A DNA stretch of 64,000 nt, from positions 20,179,001 through 20,243,000 of the forward strand of contig NC_068564.1 in the NCBI RefSeq assembly GCF_022201045.2, in the 5' to 3' direction. A program made the translations under genes and the position numbers. This DNA is from Citrus sinensis. Taxonomy: Eukaryota > Streptophyta > Magnoliopsida > Sapindales > Rutaceae. The notes under the pieces were generated by a model, which worked only from the letters and a program-made list of their open reading frames with translations, was not told the origin of the DNA and searched no databases. Below, in pieces: positions 49,538 to 59,889 of this stretch. Positions within the stretch are counted from its first letter, which is position 1; each line of letters starts with the position of its first letter.

Positions 49538-49930
49538 TTAATGATACTGATAACAAATAGCATGATTAAGACGAGTCGCAGCTAAACAGGGACCATTTGG
49601 TAATATACTCCAGGTACAATCATTGCAGCCATCTCTCCCGGCATCATAGATGTCGAACCAATGCAACTGGCCATCCCATGTAAATCTGCAGAAGAATAGA
49701 GTACGTTTGAAAACTGCAGTCTTGAATGAAAAGGAAAATGTCTCCTCGTTATGCAGCACGCGTTCACCAAGATCATCATCTTTCGACTGGCAACGCATTA
49801 TAAAATCTTTTCCTATTTTATTTATGATATTAACATGCTTCACGGGGCGATCAGAAGCGGCGTTGCTCATCATACACATAAATGAAACAACAAGACTAAG
49901 TAACATCAATATTTTGGTTAAAGAAGCCAT
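49538..49930 (-). CDS. S-protein homologue (plant self-incompatibility S1 family)
   Basis: A single-exon gene of 130 aa. Residues 1-25 form a signal peptide (MASLTKILMLLSLVVSFMCM then MSNAA), so the product should be secreted. The mature part has the family layout: VKHVNIINKIG, a basic-Cys strand (IMRCQSKDDDLG), a buried aromatic core (FSFSFKTAVFKRTLFFCRF), WFDIYDAGRDGC and CTWSILPNGPC near the end. The four-cysteine pattern of S1 proteins can be assigned to RCQ, FCR, the DGCNDC pair and GPC. In poppy the founding member is the stigmatic self-incompatibility ligand, while the many SPH genes of other plants have largely unknown secreted-peptide roles. The intact frame and paralogue at 54.3 kb indicate a real gene. 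Confidence 0.9.
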   Translation of the reverse strand: MASLTKILMLLSLVVSFMCMMSNAASDRPVKHVNIINKIGKDFIMRCQSKDDDLGERVLHNEETFSFSFKTAVFKRTLFFCRFTWDGQLHWFDIYDAGRDGCNDCTWSILPNGPCLAATRLNHAICYQYH

Positions 49931-49999
49931 TCTTGATTTTTAGTTGTGTGTGCAGGAAATTTGCAACTACCCCCTCACTTTAAATGGGCATGTACACGT

Positions 50000-50560
50000 T
50001 CAGGTTAAGCTGCGATTGGCTTGGCCTTAATTTCCGTCTATGTATTTCTATAGCCAAATCCATTCTGGTTCTTCCATTTTGGTATAGTTAGGATAAATGC
50101 TTTTTTTAGTCTTTAATATATAGTTTGAGTTAATTGTTCAGCGAATTTGAGTTAATTATTCACTTAGTCTTCATATTTTCAAAAAATTACGAATTGCTTA
50201 AAAAGCTTAAGTCTTGAACAGTAAGATAGTGTTTCTATATGATATAATTTAAAATTCAAACAATTTTGAAATGCAAGACGTAAATAAATAGATGATAATC
50301 AATTAGATTTAAACAAAATAGAACAATAAAAACTGACCATTTGGGCAATTTGTTAAAGTATTGATACTAATTTAATAATTATCTTGAATTGAAGGGATTG
50401 AAAGAATATTTAAACAGTATGATATTTTAATAAGATATTGACGACACCATGCAGTACTTTCAAGGAAAATTGTAATATTGTCTGTTTTAATTAGAATAAA
50501 GTGGCCAAATTAGTAGATTTTTGCTGGTCCTTCCTATGTTTGGGAAAGCTGGATCTTTAA
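50000..50560. other. AT-rich sequence upstream of SPH gene 1
   Basis: No gene or element is identified. It contains the upstream region of the minus-strand SPH gene (ATG at 49930) and then AT-rich DNA. Confidence 0.5.
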
Positions 50561-50566
50561 TAGATT

Positions 50567-50957
50567 GGCTGTTTGGTACGGCTTATCCAATAATTATAAG
50601 TATTTATTTAATTTCATAAACTCTTATAGAAATTTTTGTTGTTGTTTGGTTGTCTTTTTAGTAGAATTTTTTAGAATTAAGTAAGCTATTTTAATTCTAC
50701 TAGTAAAATCTCAAATTTTGAGCTTTTGAGAGTAGAGATTGAAAAGTTTTTTTTAAAATATTAAAATATCATCTATTTATTTGATAATCTTATTTTATAC
50801 TTTTCATAACATAACTTTAAAAAGTTTGCATATTAAAGTAATTTCTAATAAAAGCTCTTATTGACAACCAAACAATTAATTTTTTTTGAGTAAAAGCTCA
50901 ACTTGTAAAAGTTCTACTAACAAAAGTTTTAGTTAAAAAATTATACTAAACAAAGAT
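50567..50957. mobile_element. Tourist-like MITE, copy 2 (about 391 bp)
   Basis: It shares long collinear stretches with 28081-28463, for example GTTTGGTTGTCTTTTTAG, ACTAGTAAAATCTCAAATTT and TTAAAATATCATCTATTTAT. The ends GGCTGTTTGGTA and TACTAAACAAAGAT are imperfect inverted repeats, with ATT on both sides as the probable 3-bp duplication. It lies 40 bp from the next element. Confidence 0.6.
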
Positions 50958-50999
50958 ATTGGATGTGGCGAATATAGTATGTTACAAGAAGATCCAGAT

Positions 51000-51783
51000 T
51001 AGGGGTGGGCAAAAAAACTGTGGTCTTAAAAATACCGAATCGAACCGGCAGTTTTTTCTAATTCGGATAAGTTTTTATTTTAAAAAAAAACTAAAATATA
51101 TCATTTGTAAAAAAAACCGAAATGTCGGTTCGGTATTCGGTTCACTCAGCTGAACCGAAAAACCGAACCGAAAAACCGAATTAATTTTAGATTTTATTCA
51201 AATCAAAATGTGTTAAATTTTTTTTTATAGATCCAAATATTGAGTTGGAAAATGCCTAAAGTTGATGTTGATATTGATGAAGATGGGAGAATATTGTTGG
51301 CGTTTGTTTCTAAATTTTCTTTTTATTTTGTGTTGTAAGTTGTAATTGTTGTTATTTTTATTTGTCTTTACAACATTATGATTATGTTTATGTAGATGGA
51401 GTATTGGAGTTTGGTTATGTATTTTGAAATTTTAATATTTTATATTTTGTGAGTACCTTATTAGTAGTTAGTAAGATATTAGTGATAAAATATGTTTTGA
51501 ATATTTTGTATTTATTGTTAATATTTGTAATGAAATTATGATGAACTAATTGTTGAAAAAAATTATTACATTTATGAGGCCCAATGGGCTAAAAATTTGA
51601 AAATTCAAAATAGGCTTAATAGGCCCAGAACCGAAAAAACCGAACCGATCCGAAAAGATCCATTTGAGTTTGGTTCTTATTGAGTTCGATTCTTATTCGG
51701 TTCTTTTTATAAAATAACCAATTTAAATCGGTTCTACTTAATTTCGATTCGAACCGAACTGAACCGAACTGTGCCCACCCCTA
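51000..51783. mobile_element. hAT-like non-autonomous element (784 bp)
   Basis: Perfect terminal inverted repeats TAGGGGTGGGCA...TGCCCACCCCTA are flanked by a perfect 8-bp duplication, ATCCAGAT (50992-50999 and 51784-51791). Both sub-terminal regions are packed with AACCGAA/TTCGGTT motifs, the usual type of transposase-binding repeats in hAT elements. No transposase is encoded. A short A-rich frame at 50959-51153 is chance. Confidence 0.92.
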
Positions 51784-51791
51784 ATCCAGAT

Positions 51792-52265
51792 TTTATTTTT
51801 TGATTGCGAAGAAAATTATGGCCATTTTATAAAGATTCAAATTTCTGTTTCTTAAATCTATTTTATTTTAGATATGGAATTGAACTTATATAAAACAAGG
51901 AAAATATATTGAAGAGTGGAATAAACACTTTGATTGACTCATTTAGAATAATACCAGTGAGGCATAAAATTTATCTAGACTCTTGTACAATGTTACAACG
52001 GATAGCATGTCAAAATTTTGTGGACGTATAGCATGAAACCTATATATACGTGAAATAAAAATCAACAAATATCCTAATATATAGATTTGAATGGGTCCAA
52101 GTACGGTGTCCCTTGAGTATTGTACCCCGCTTTTTGTCCATATTCAGTCTAGTCGTCCGATTTTAGTTACTTTAATCCAATGGCTGTGATTTTATCATGG
52201 AATTAATGATGTGCAGGCAGGCTACCATGCAAACCGGTTGTAGCGAATTGGTTATGGGTTCTGCA
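51792..52265. other. Intergenic sequence between two transposons
   Basis: AT-rich sequence with no supported gene or repeat between the hAT-like and MULE-like elements. Confidence 0.5.
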
Positions 52266-52274
52266 AAACTTTAA

Positions 52275-52889
52275 GGAAAAAAGACTCTGAACCCTAACGT
52301 TTGAGAAAAAAAGGATATATAATTCTTTAATATTTCAAAAAAAAAACATATAACCTTCATTTTTGTTAGTAAATTCAATTTATTTTAACAATAAATTTAT
52401 TTTTAATTTATAATTATTTTTATGTTTTTATAATAAATAAATCAATATATTAACCTCAAACATGTCGTCAATAACGTGTCTAATGAAATGAATAACTTTT
52501 TATTTAAAACTTAAAATTGAGATATAATTATCTTTTGCCCAAGTTATTCACTCTAAATTATCAATAGACCATTCCCAATAAAAAATGATGAATAATGTAT
52601 AAAATTAAAATTCACTCTAAAAATAATGAATAATTGGGGCAAAGGTAATTATATCTTAATTTTAAATTTTAAATAAAAGTTGTTGATTTCATTATACACA
52701 TGACATGTCTTACGTCAATATGTTAATTTATTTATTATAGGGACATAACAGTAATTATAAATTAAAAATAAATTTACTATTAAAAAAAATAAAATTTATT
52801 AATAAAACGAGGGTTATATGTTTTTTTTGAAACGTTAAGAAATTTTATATCATTTTTTCTAAACGTTAGGGGCTCACTGTCCTTTTCCC
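52275..52889. mobile_element. MULE-like foldback element (615 bp)
   Basis: Nearly the whole element is an imperfect inverted repeat. The left arm begins GGAAAAAAGACTCTGAACCC and the right arm, reverse complemented, begins GGGAAAAGGACAGTGAGCCC. Pairing continues through AACGTTT, CATATAACC, TTTATTTTTAATTTATAATT and onward to a small loop near 52575. The 9-bp direct repeat AAACTTTAA (52266-52274 and 52890-52898) flanks it, as expected for Mutator-like transposition. No protein is encoded. A transcript would form a long hairpin. Confidence 0.88.
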
Positions 52890-52898
52890 AAACTTTAA

Positions 52899-54300
52899 TA
52901 TTAATGGAAAATTTGACGGCCATCGGCGACTAATCAGAAGCAGCTCTAATTGCTTAAGTCTGGGGGACAGTAACTCGAGCAACGACAAGTTGAGAATTCG
53001 GATTCAAGGACATTCGTTTGTTGAAGCCACTCAATAGTAATCACTCCATGGGGATTTCAATTATGCAACTGGTAGTGGTACACCAAACTAAACGTGGGAG
53101 ATTATTGAGTTTCTAAATGATAGGCCGTTAATGTAAATACAAATTTGAAAATACATGGGTTATGCACATTGATCGTCGAATTTAATTATGAGAATGTGGC
53201 CAGCATTGTATTGCGATAGGCAGATTTGGAAGCAAGAATGGGAATTTTGCCTGGAGAAAAATCCAGCACATGAAAATTTTTTTTCTCATGATTTTTTTTT
53301 CTATCCAACATCAAGAATGAATGGTGTTTTTGGATAGAGGAAACCTGAGAGCATGTTTATTTGTAAACAGTTTCGTCATTAACTGCAACAACTTAATTGA
53401 CATGTGGTTAGTATCAGGGCAGGTTCTTTCTTTGGGGACGACCCTCACTATTGCTGGTCCTGGCCTCGTGATCTTGGTATGTCACCTAGCCAGAATATGA
53501 ACTGCCGTCTACATTGGTGGGCTTATAAGTATTTGATCTCCTTATACCCTGTAGACATCGGTGGATTTACAAGGACTTAGACTTCTACTTCTTACAAGCC
53601 AGTTTTTTTAAAAATGAATTCTTATTTCTATCCATGTGTCATTACATTAGCGAAATTCTCATTACTTGTTTTCTAACTTTAGTCATTGTTATCAATATGA
53701 AAGTATTTTCTCCTTGTTATTGACAACAACATTACTGCAACATCTTTAGTCTAATCTGAAATACAAATTGCTACTAATATCAAGTTTTTTATTTCTCAAA
53801 AATCATTTGATTAAAGAAAAAGAATACAATATTTTTCCACCTCACATTATTATGGTTAATGGATCAAACAAATTTTGGTTTGAGTTTCGGTTTGTTATGA
53901 AGGCAAACAGAGTGAAACGATTTTATTTCCTTTAATAATATGCCATCTAATTTAAGTAAGTATTACTGCTGATGACTATTGAGTCGATTCCTAAGAGCCT
54001 AATCTAACTTGAGATTTGTTACACAAATAGTTACCTTTTCATTACCTGCTTGACCTGTTTAACCATATGTCATCTTTCGCATCTTAACATTTATTCTGAT
54101 CTCATCCGATGGTTGCTTCTGAAAAAGACAAAAAAGTGGGGCATGGCGTGACAGGTGCATTTTAGACGGAGCCGAGTTTTATTGATTGATAAAAAATTTA
54201 CCACATATATAATTTTCAAAAATACATATAGTTCTTTTAATATTAAGAAGATTTGTTACTCGAACATAGATAACTACAGATGCAAACCACATTCACAGCC
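52899..54300. other. Intergenic sequence downstream of SPH gene 2
   Basis: No coding region, RNA gene or bounded element is recognised. It contains the likely 3' region of the minus-strand SPH gene 2 next to its stop at 54342. Confidence 0.5.
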
Positions 54301-54341
54301 AATAGAGCTATACCGGTAAGACAAAAGAATAAAGATAGATA

Positions 54342-54725
54342 CTAATGGTAGATAAAACACGTAGTCTTGTTCTTTGGAGTCTCGGCCAAACAGGGACCAT
54401 CTGTAAAAAAACTCCAGTTACAATTAGTGCAGGCATCCCTACGGGCATCATAGATGTTGAAGCAATGCAGCTTGTCTTCCCATGTAAATCTGCAGAAGAA
54501 TAGTGTAGTTCGAAAAATGTTATGTTTGAATGAAAATGAGTAGGTCTGATCATTACGCAGCAAATGCTCATGGAGATCATCATTCTTGGACCGGCAACGT
54601 ACTAAAACATTCTTTCCTATTTTATTTGTGATGTTTACATGCCTTCTACGAACGGCGTTGCTCATCATACACATCGATGAAATAATAAGACTAAGCAATA
54701 GCATTTTTTGGCTGAAAGAAACCAT
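54342..54725 (-). CDS. S-protein homologue 2 (plant self-incompatibility S1 family)
   Basis: A single-exon gene of 127 aa, paralogous to the gene at 49538-49930 and on the same strand. It has a signal peptide (MVSFSQKMLLLSLIISSMCM, MSNAV), then RRRHVNITNKIGKNVLV, RCRSKNDDLHEH, TYSFSFKHNIFRTTLFFCRF, a WEDKLHCFNIYDARRDAC segment and CNWSFFTDGPC. The cysteine pattern matches its paralogue, with one extra Cys in LHCFNIY where the paralogue has Trp. The product is predicted to be secreted; its function is unknown beyond the family. A truncated LINE begins about 160-190 bp upstream of its ATG and may have altered the promoter. Confidence 0.9.
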   Translation of the reverse strand: MVSFSQKMLLLSLIISSMCMMSNAVRRRHVNITNKIGKNVLVRCRSKNDDLHEHLLRNDQTYSFSFKHNIFRTTLFFCRFTWEDKLHCFNIYDARRDACTNCNWSFFTDGPCLAETPKNKTTCFIYH

Positions 54726-54889
54726 TCTTTTTGTTTCTTCGTAATTGGAATTGCGTCTAAAATAATGTCGCTTGCGACTCCCCTTTTGACCACTTTAAAT
54801 TTATAGCCAAATTCATTCATGTTTGTTATTATTTTTTGTTTGAAAGGACAAATCCTCATCAACGATCTGTTACCATATTAAAGAGCAAC

Positions 54890-55270
54890 CAATCACGCCT
54901 TCATATGTTTTGCAATTTCCCTCTGGGAGTGCGCGAAGTCCTAAGTTGGATTAAGGCTCGTCAGCTGTCTTGTATTGTGGTTGAGATGGACTGTTTTCAG
55001 GTTTTTAAAGCTCTCACAGAGAATTATTCTTGTCCAAATGGCTATGGCCTTATTCTTGATGATTGTAGAGCTTTGGCTCATTCTATAGGAGATGTTAGGT
55101 TCTCTTTTGTTCGAAGGTCTGCGAACACTGCTGCCCATGTTGCTGCAAGGGTGGGGGGTTATTTGTCAGGCTTTGGAGAGTGGAGTCATGTTCCACCTCT
55201 TTGGCTAAATCCTTATTTGTCTGTTATTTCTAGTTAATGAAATTTCCATATTTCTCAAAAAAAAAAAAAA
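54890..55270 (+). mobile_element. 5'-truncated LINE fragment with RNase H end
   Basis: From about 54915 the plus frame reads LGVREVLSWIKARQL, then VEMDCFQVFKAL, DCRALAHSIGDVRFSFVRRS, AAHVAARVGGYLSGFGEWSH and ends at 55235-55237. It is the carboxy end of LINE RNase H and related to the end of the LINE at 40895-41550. The short 3' region (GAAATTTCCAT) is shared with that element, and a run of 14 A closes it. A roughly 40-bp direct repeat with about four mismatches (54842-54881 and 55271-55310) flanks it. The exact 5' end is uncertain. Confidence 0.85.
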
Positions 55271-55310
55271 GAAATGACGAATCCTCATCAACGATCGGTT
55301 ACCATATTGA

Positions 55311-55860
55311 AAAGTCATGAAAAGCAATCAATTAATTAACGCCTTAATCAAGACAATTGGCTTTATAACGGAAATAAATAGATATTAAAAAAAGGTGAAT
55401 GACACTTAGGTCCTCCTTGTTTTCTCATTTTTTCCACTAATCCCCCATTTTTTTAGTTGCCTATTACATTCCTCCCATAAAAATGCAACTGAAAGTCAGA
55501 AATACATATTCTTTTACCATTATAACATTGTCGTTAATCCTTTTTTTTTTTAATTTTAAAAAAAGTAGAGGGATGGATAAACCACAAATCAATTTTTTAA
55601 CTCCTTCTCAATAACCTAATTGTTAATATAATATAATTTATTTGTCAAAAAATTAGAAGGGTCTTATATGTTAAAACTCACATATATTCTTGAATATTAG
55701 GATAATAATGTCAAATAGAGATAATTTAAAATAAAACTAACTAGAGCTAATAATTAAACCGATTGTAGTTATAAAAATGAGGACAGAAATGATAAGTGGA
55801 CTTTAGGATATACTAATTACAGAAATAAAATATCGAGTTGTTCTGATTAATTATTGACTT
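55311..55860. other. AT-rich intergenic sequence
   Basis: Nothing coding or structural is recognised besides T and A homopolymer runs near 55541-55563. Confidence 0.5.
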
Positions 55861-55867
55861 GATGATG

Positions 55868-56008
55868 AACACGGGCATATTTTATGCGTCATAATTGTCT
55901 TCTCTGACATCTGTGGTTATCAATTGGCTGCATCTATGACTAGTTCCATTGCTTTATCACCCACTTCTTCTTAAGTCGTTTAATTTGTTCACCTCAACAA
56001 CCTATAAA
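55868..56008 (-). pseudogene. Decayed copy of the LEA gene third exon
   Basis: On the minus strand, acceptor-like GAGGTGAACAAA is followed by a frame-shifted equivalent of the LEA last exon. It includes EVGDKAMELVIDAAN where the intact gene at 58.6 kb has EVGDKAKDLVVDAAK, then stops and frame changes. The flanking text (CATATTTTATGC versus CCAATTTAATGC downstream) also matches. No first or second exon is seen nearby. Confidence 0.7.
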
Positions 56009-56119
56009 GTGAAGAAAATTATAGTATACAACTTTAGGATCAAGTTTAAATGTTTAATTAATTGCTACCAAATTAAGAATAAATTAGAATTGTTCTAAAA
56101 AGATATTTGATGTATCATT

Positions 56120-56249
56120 TGAGATTGAAAGCTTGAATTGTAACTCAGAGCTAGTTTGATAATACTGTTGTTTCTAAAATAATTTGAGATTGAAAGCTTG
56201 AATTGTAACTCAGAGCTAGTTTGATAATATTGTTGTTTGTAAAATAATT
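56120..56249. repeat. 65-bp tandem duplication
   Basis: A 65-bp unit starting TGAGATTGAAAGCTTG occurs twice head to tail (56120-56184 and 56185-56249) with two or three differences. It contains the 5' end of an older Tourist-like MITE (AGCTAGTTTGATAAT), so the duplication copied a transposon tip. Confidence 0.85.
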
Positions 56250-58157
56250 GTTGTTACTTATACTACACAAATAATTAAATCTGAAGATAATCAGTTAAGT
56301 GTTTGATAAATTTTATTTTAAAAAATGATGTGAATTTTAAAGGTAGCCATATATGTTTGGAAAGAGTCGGTTTAATAATACTATATCTTTTAAAATAATT
56401 ATTAGTAGTTGTGCTATAAAAATAATTAGCTGTGAAGAGAATAAGTTAAATGTTTTGCAGAACTTATTTTCAAAAGTGCTTTGAGTTTTAAAAGTAGTTA
56501 TATATGTTTAGTAAATCTTACTATTAAACTGACGTAAGAATGTAAATGACTGAATTAAACATTATAGTAAATAAAATTTATTTACGCATATATAAATATG
56601 TATATAAAATAATTTTTTTTGTATATATATAATAGTTGATATCTAAAATAAATATTTTATAATATTAATTTTATTTTTTTTAATTTTTTTATCTCCATAT
56701 AATTGGTAATAAAAATAATCCCTTTAAAGTTAGTGATTTTATTTCCTAATTACTAGGGAGAATTTTGGATTTTAATAATAAATATGAGGATTTATATGGA
56801 ATCGTACTAAGTATAAAAATGATTCTTAAAAGTAGATTTTGAAAAGCTATTTCTTCTCTACTTTGCAAAATTTGCTGTAGGATGGGGTGATTTTACCAAA
56901 AGTAATTTTTAAAAATATTTAGCAAATACCAAAATTAGCTTTTAACTTTTCAAAATTATTTTTAAGCCTCCCAAAAGCAATCCTGAATGGACTCTAAGGG
57001 CCAGTTTGCGAATGCTGTAACTTTTAAAATAATTGCTGTTAGCTGTGCTGTAGAAATAATCAGTTGTGAAGAGAATCAGTTAAGTGTTTGGTAAATTTTG
57101 TTTTAAGAAGTGCTGTGAATTTTGAAAGTAATTATGGACGTTTGGTAAATTTTACTGTTAAACTGCTAAAAGAAAATAAATGACTAAAATATACATAATA
57201 TAAGATAAAATTTATTTATACATATAAAAACATATACATATAATATTTTTAATTGTGTATTATAATAATTTTTACTAAAAATAAAATTTATAATTTATTG
57301 ATTTTACTTTTTTATTTTTTATCTTAAAACAATTGATAATTAAATTAATAATATAGTGAAACAAATTTAATAATAATTCGACCAACAAATTGATATTAAT
57401 AAATTTATATTGATGAATTATAATACAAATTTATTAAAATATTAATTTTGTTTCCAACTTCAATAAGAATAATTTTGGGTTTAGGTAATAATTTTAAGAA
57501 TATTTATGGAATTGTATTAAATGATAAAATTGATTCTCAAAATCAGAATTTAAAAGGTACTCCTTCATTGCTTTTTAAAATCAGCTGTAGGAGGGACTGA
57601 TTTTGACAAAAGTGATTTTGATTTTTTTTTTACCAAACACTAAAACTAACTTTTAGATTTTTAAAATCACTTTTAGGCCTACTAAAAGTAATCCCAAACA
57701 GACCCTAAATCTTATTGTTAAATTACTATAAAAATGAAAATAGCTAAAATTCTTATAATCTTAGAGTTAATACATACACAAAGGTGTATGTATAATATTT
57801 ATTTATTGTATGAAGTAACTGCTAACTTAGAAAACGATATTTGTGCTTTATTAATTTTTTATTGTGTTATGTCAAAGTGATTGATGTTAAAAAAAAATTG
57901 ATTGTTGTTAAAATCACTAATTTTATTTCCTAATTAAATAAAAATAATATCGAATTTATGTAGTAAAGGATAATATTAATTATAAAAAATTAGATTTTAA
58001 AAAACTAATGATGCTTCCCTATATTTCAAAATCAAATGAGATGATTTCGTCAAAATTAATTTTCAAAATCTTTTTACCAATCATCAAAATTAATTTTTAT
58101 TTATTTTTCAAAATCACATTCGAACACCCTAACAGTAAACCCAAATCAACCCTTAAA
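56150..58157. mobile_element. Cluster of related Tourist-like MITEs
   Basis: Several relatives of the element at 56998-57705 lie side by side or nested. Start-like sequences occur at about 56150 and 56362 (AGAGTCGGTTTAATAATACT). End-like sequences occur at about 56994 (CAATCCTGAATGGACTC before TAA) and 58153 (CCCAAATCAACCC before TTA). All share the internal texts TAAAATAATT, GCTGTGAAGAGAAT and CCAAAAGCAATCC/CTAAAAGTAATCC. No coding capacity. Only the 56998 copy has both ends firmly defined. Confidence 0.6.
56998..57705. mobile_element. Tourist-like MITE with TAA duplication (708 bp)
   Basis: The ends GGGCCAGTTTGCGAATGC and, reverse complemented, GGGTCTGTTTGGGATTAC are matching terminal repeats, flanked by TAA at 56995-56997 and 57706-57708. 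This is the signature of PIF/Harbinger-derived MITEs in plants. Confidence 0.8.
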
Positions 58158-58580
58158 AAAATCGTATACTCAAAACTTAAGCTCTAAGACAGACACAATA
58201 TTTGTATCTATTGGTAAAATTATCATCCCTAATTTAAGGGAATAGGGATCTATGTGTGCATTGTATAAATAAAGTAAAATGATAAAAAAAATAAATAAAT
58301 AAAAAGCTGTCAAGACAATATGCACGCACATCAAACATTGTTGCAAATTAAGAGCATAGATTCGGCTCCGGTCGACATCGTTTTTGTCCCTGTTCTTTTT
58401 TTTTTCGGAAATAGCAGTGCTTTATAAGGAAATTGAAATTCTATTAAAAAAAAATAGTAGTGACCAAAGTGTCATTTTTCCAATTGAAAAAGATATAACT
58501 GCTTACAGAATAAAATCAAGCTGATTACAGAAATGAATAGTGAGATGTAATTCTTGAATTCACGATGAACATGGACCAAT

Positions 58581-59390
58581 TTAATGCTTCATGACTTTGT
58601 CTTTGATGGCATCGGTTGTTGTCTTGGCTGCATCTACTACTAGGTCCTTTGCTTTGTCACCTACTTCTTTTGTCATTTTGTTCACCTGAAAAGTACTCCT
58701 CATAGATCAGTTTAATTGCCAGAAAATGATAAATTTGAAAGATAACTTTACTCAATGCTCAGGCTCTAAGACAATACGTTATACATGAAGCAAGGTTCTT
58801 ACATTTTCAGCAGTTGAAGCAGCCGTGGCTTTCACGTATTCACTAGTTTTTTTAACAGCGTTGGCCCCTTCTTTAACAGCATTTGCGGCTTCTTTCACAT
58901 TTTCACATGCCTCTATGGTCTCTTTGTCCTTTTTGGACTGCGATTTGCATCAAATTTTAGTCACCAAACGCTTCGTTATAAAACTACCATATAAGAAAAT
59001 GGATAAAAATTCTCTTATGATATAAGCTCTCATGAACTTTTAAAAATCTTATGTTATATGTCTTTAAATGATAGTGTATGGGTATGATTTGACTTCTTCT
59101 GTTTCTTTATTTATTAATTACTAATCACCCACATATATTTTTACTTAGGAGAAGATCAGTTCATGAGAGAATTCTAATCATAAGAAAATACATGTTGCTT
59201 GTGAAAGTATCCATACATATGTAATACATATTGCTTCAAAGCATCTAAGATGTCCCTAATTTTAAAGCATCAATGCAATTAAGTGTATACTTACTTGTGA
59301 AAGTGTGGGGGTAGCAGTCACAAATGCCCTTTGGCTCCAAGCATTTCTGGCCCAAAGGAATCTGGATGCCGTGTGTCTCAAAGTAATCAT
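58581..59390 (-). CDS. LEA protein with predicted mitochondrial presequence, 3 exons
   Basis: On the minus strand, exons 59390-59295, 58937-58803 and 58685-58581 join exactly in phase 0 with GT-AG introns to give 111 aa. These exons are short and easy to miss. Exon 1 encodes 32 residues starting MITLRHTASRFLWARNAW, rich in Arg, Ser and aromatic residues with no acidic residue, which is typical of mitochondrial targeting. Exons 2 and 3 encode a Lys/Ala/Glu/Thr-rich amphipathic region with repeated motifs (VKEAANAVKEGANAV, then EVGDKAKDLVVDAAKT and DAIKDKVMKH) as in group 3 (LEA_4-like) late embryogenesis abundant proteins. Such proteins are unfolded in water, become helical on drying and protect membranes and enzymes; this one probably acts in the mitochondrial matrix. 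A decayed exon 3 copy lies at 55.9 kb. Confidence 0.8.
59011..59187. mobile_element. Small MITE in LEA intron 1
   Basis: The ends TCTCTTATGATATAAGCTCTC and, reverse complemented, TTCTTATGATTAGAATTCTC converge on the same CTCATGAAC and form imperfect terminal inverted repeats. The 177-bp unit lies wholly inside the 357-bp first intron of the LEA gene. A sequence with similar interior text lies at about 59890-60115. Confidence 0.55.
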
Positions 59391-59889
59391 TTTCTTAGAT
59401 TTAAATTGTTCCTTTGTTCAGCCAAATGGATTTTCTTATTAAGAGTTGGAAGTATAATAAACTAAATATATAATGGTGGAAAATGAAGCAACTGATCAAC
59501 CACTTGTCACTTCCTTGTTTCAGGTTGATTATTTGCCACATACTAGACCAAGTAGTCCGAATCTAGTGGCAGCTCTCCGGTATATTGGATTATACTCTCA
59601 GCCTAGTGCTTTTCTTTTGCTTTTTTTTTTAGACATAAATTCCCAATTCAAATGACCCATTATTATTTAAACTAATTAGTAGCCATGAATCTTACACTCC
59701 TTCACAAAACTTTACTAATTAAATTAATTAGTATCACATATAATTATTAACTTAAAGAAATAAAATTAAAGAGAGTAAATTAATATATTTATAAATTTAC
59801 ATTAAAACAACAGGAGGGAAATAATATCACTAATATGTAGCCATATAATTAAATACAACATTAATTAACACGAATGTACTGTTTGTTAA

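Noticed and set aside
51000..51783. Interpretation as an A-rich gene containing repeated PKN-like codons
   Set aside because: The AACCGAA arrays, perfect inverted ends and 8-bp duplication identify a transposable element.
54836..55237. 133-codon plus frame as a stand-alone host RNase H gene
   Set aside because: It lacks the amino part of the domain, ends in a poly(A) run followed by a flanking direct repeat, and matches the end of a LINE, so it is a truncated retrotransposon.
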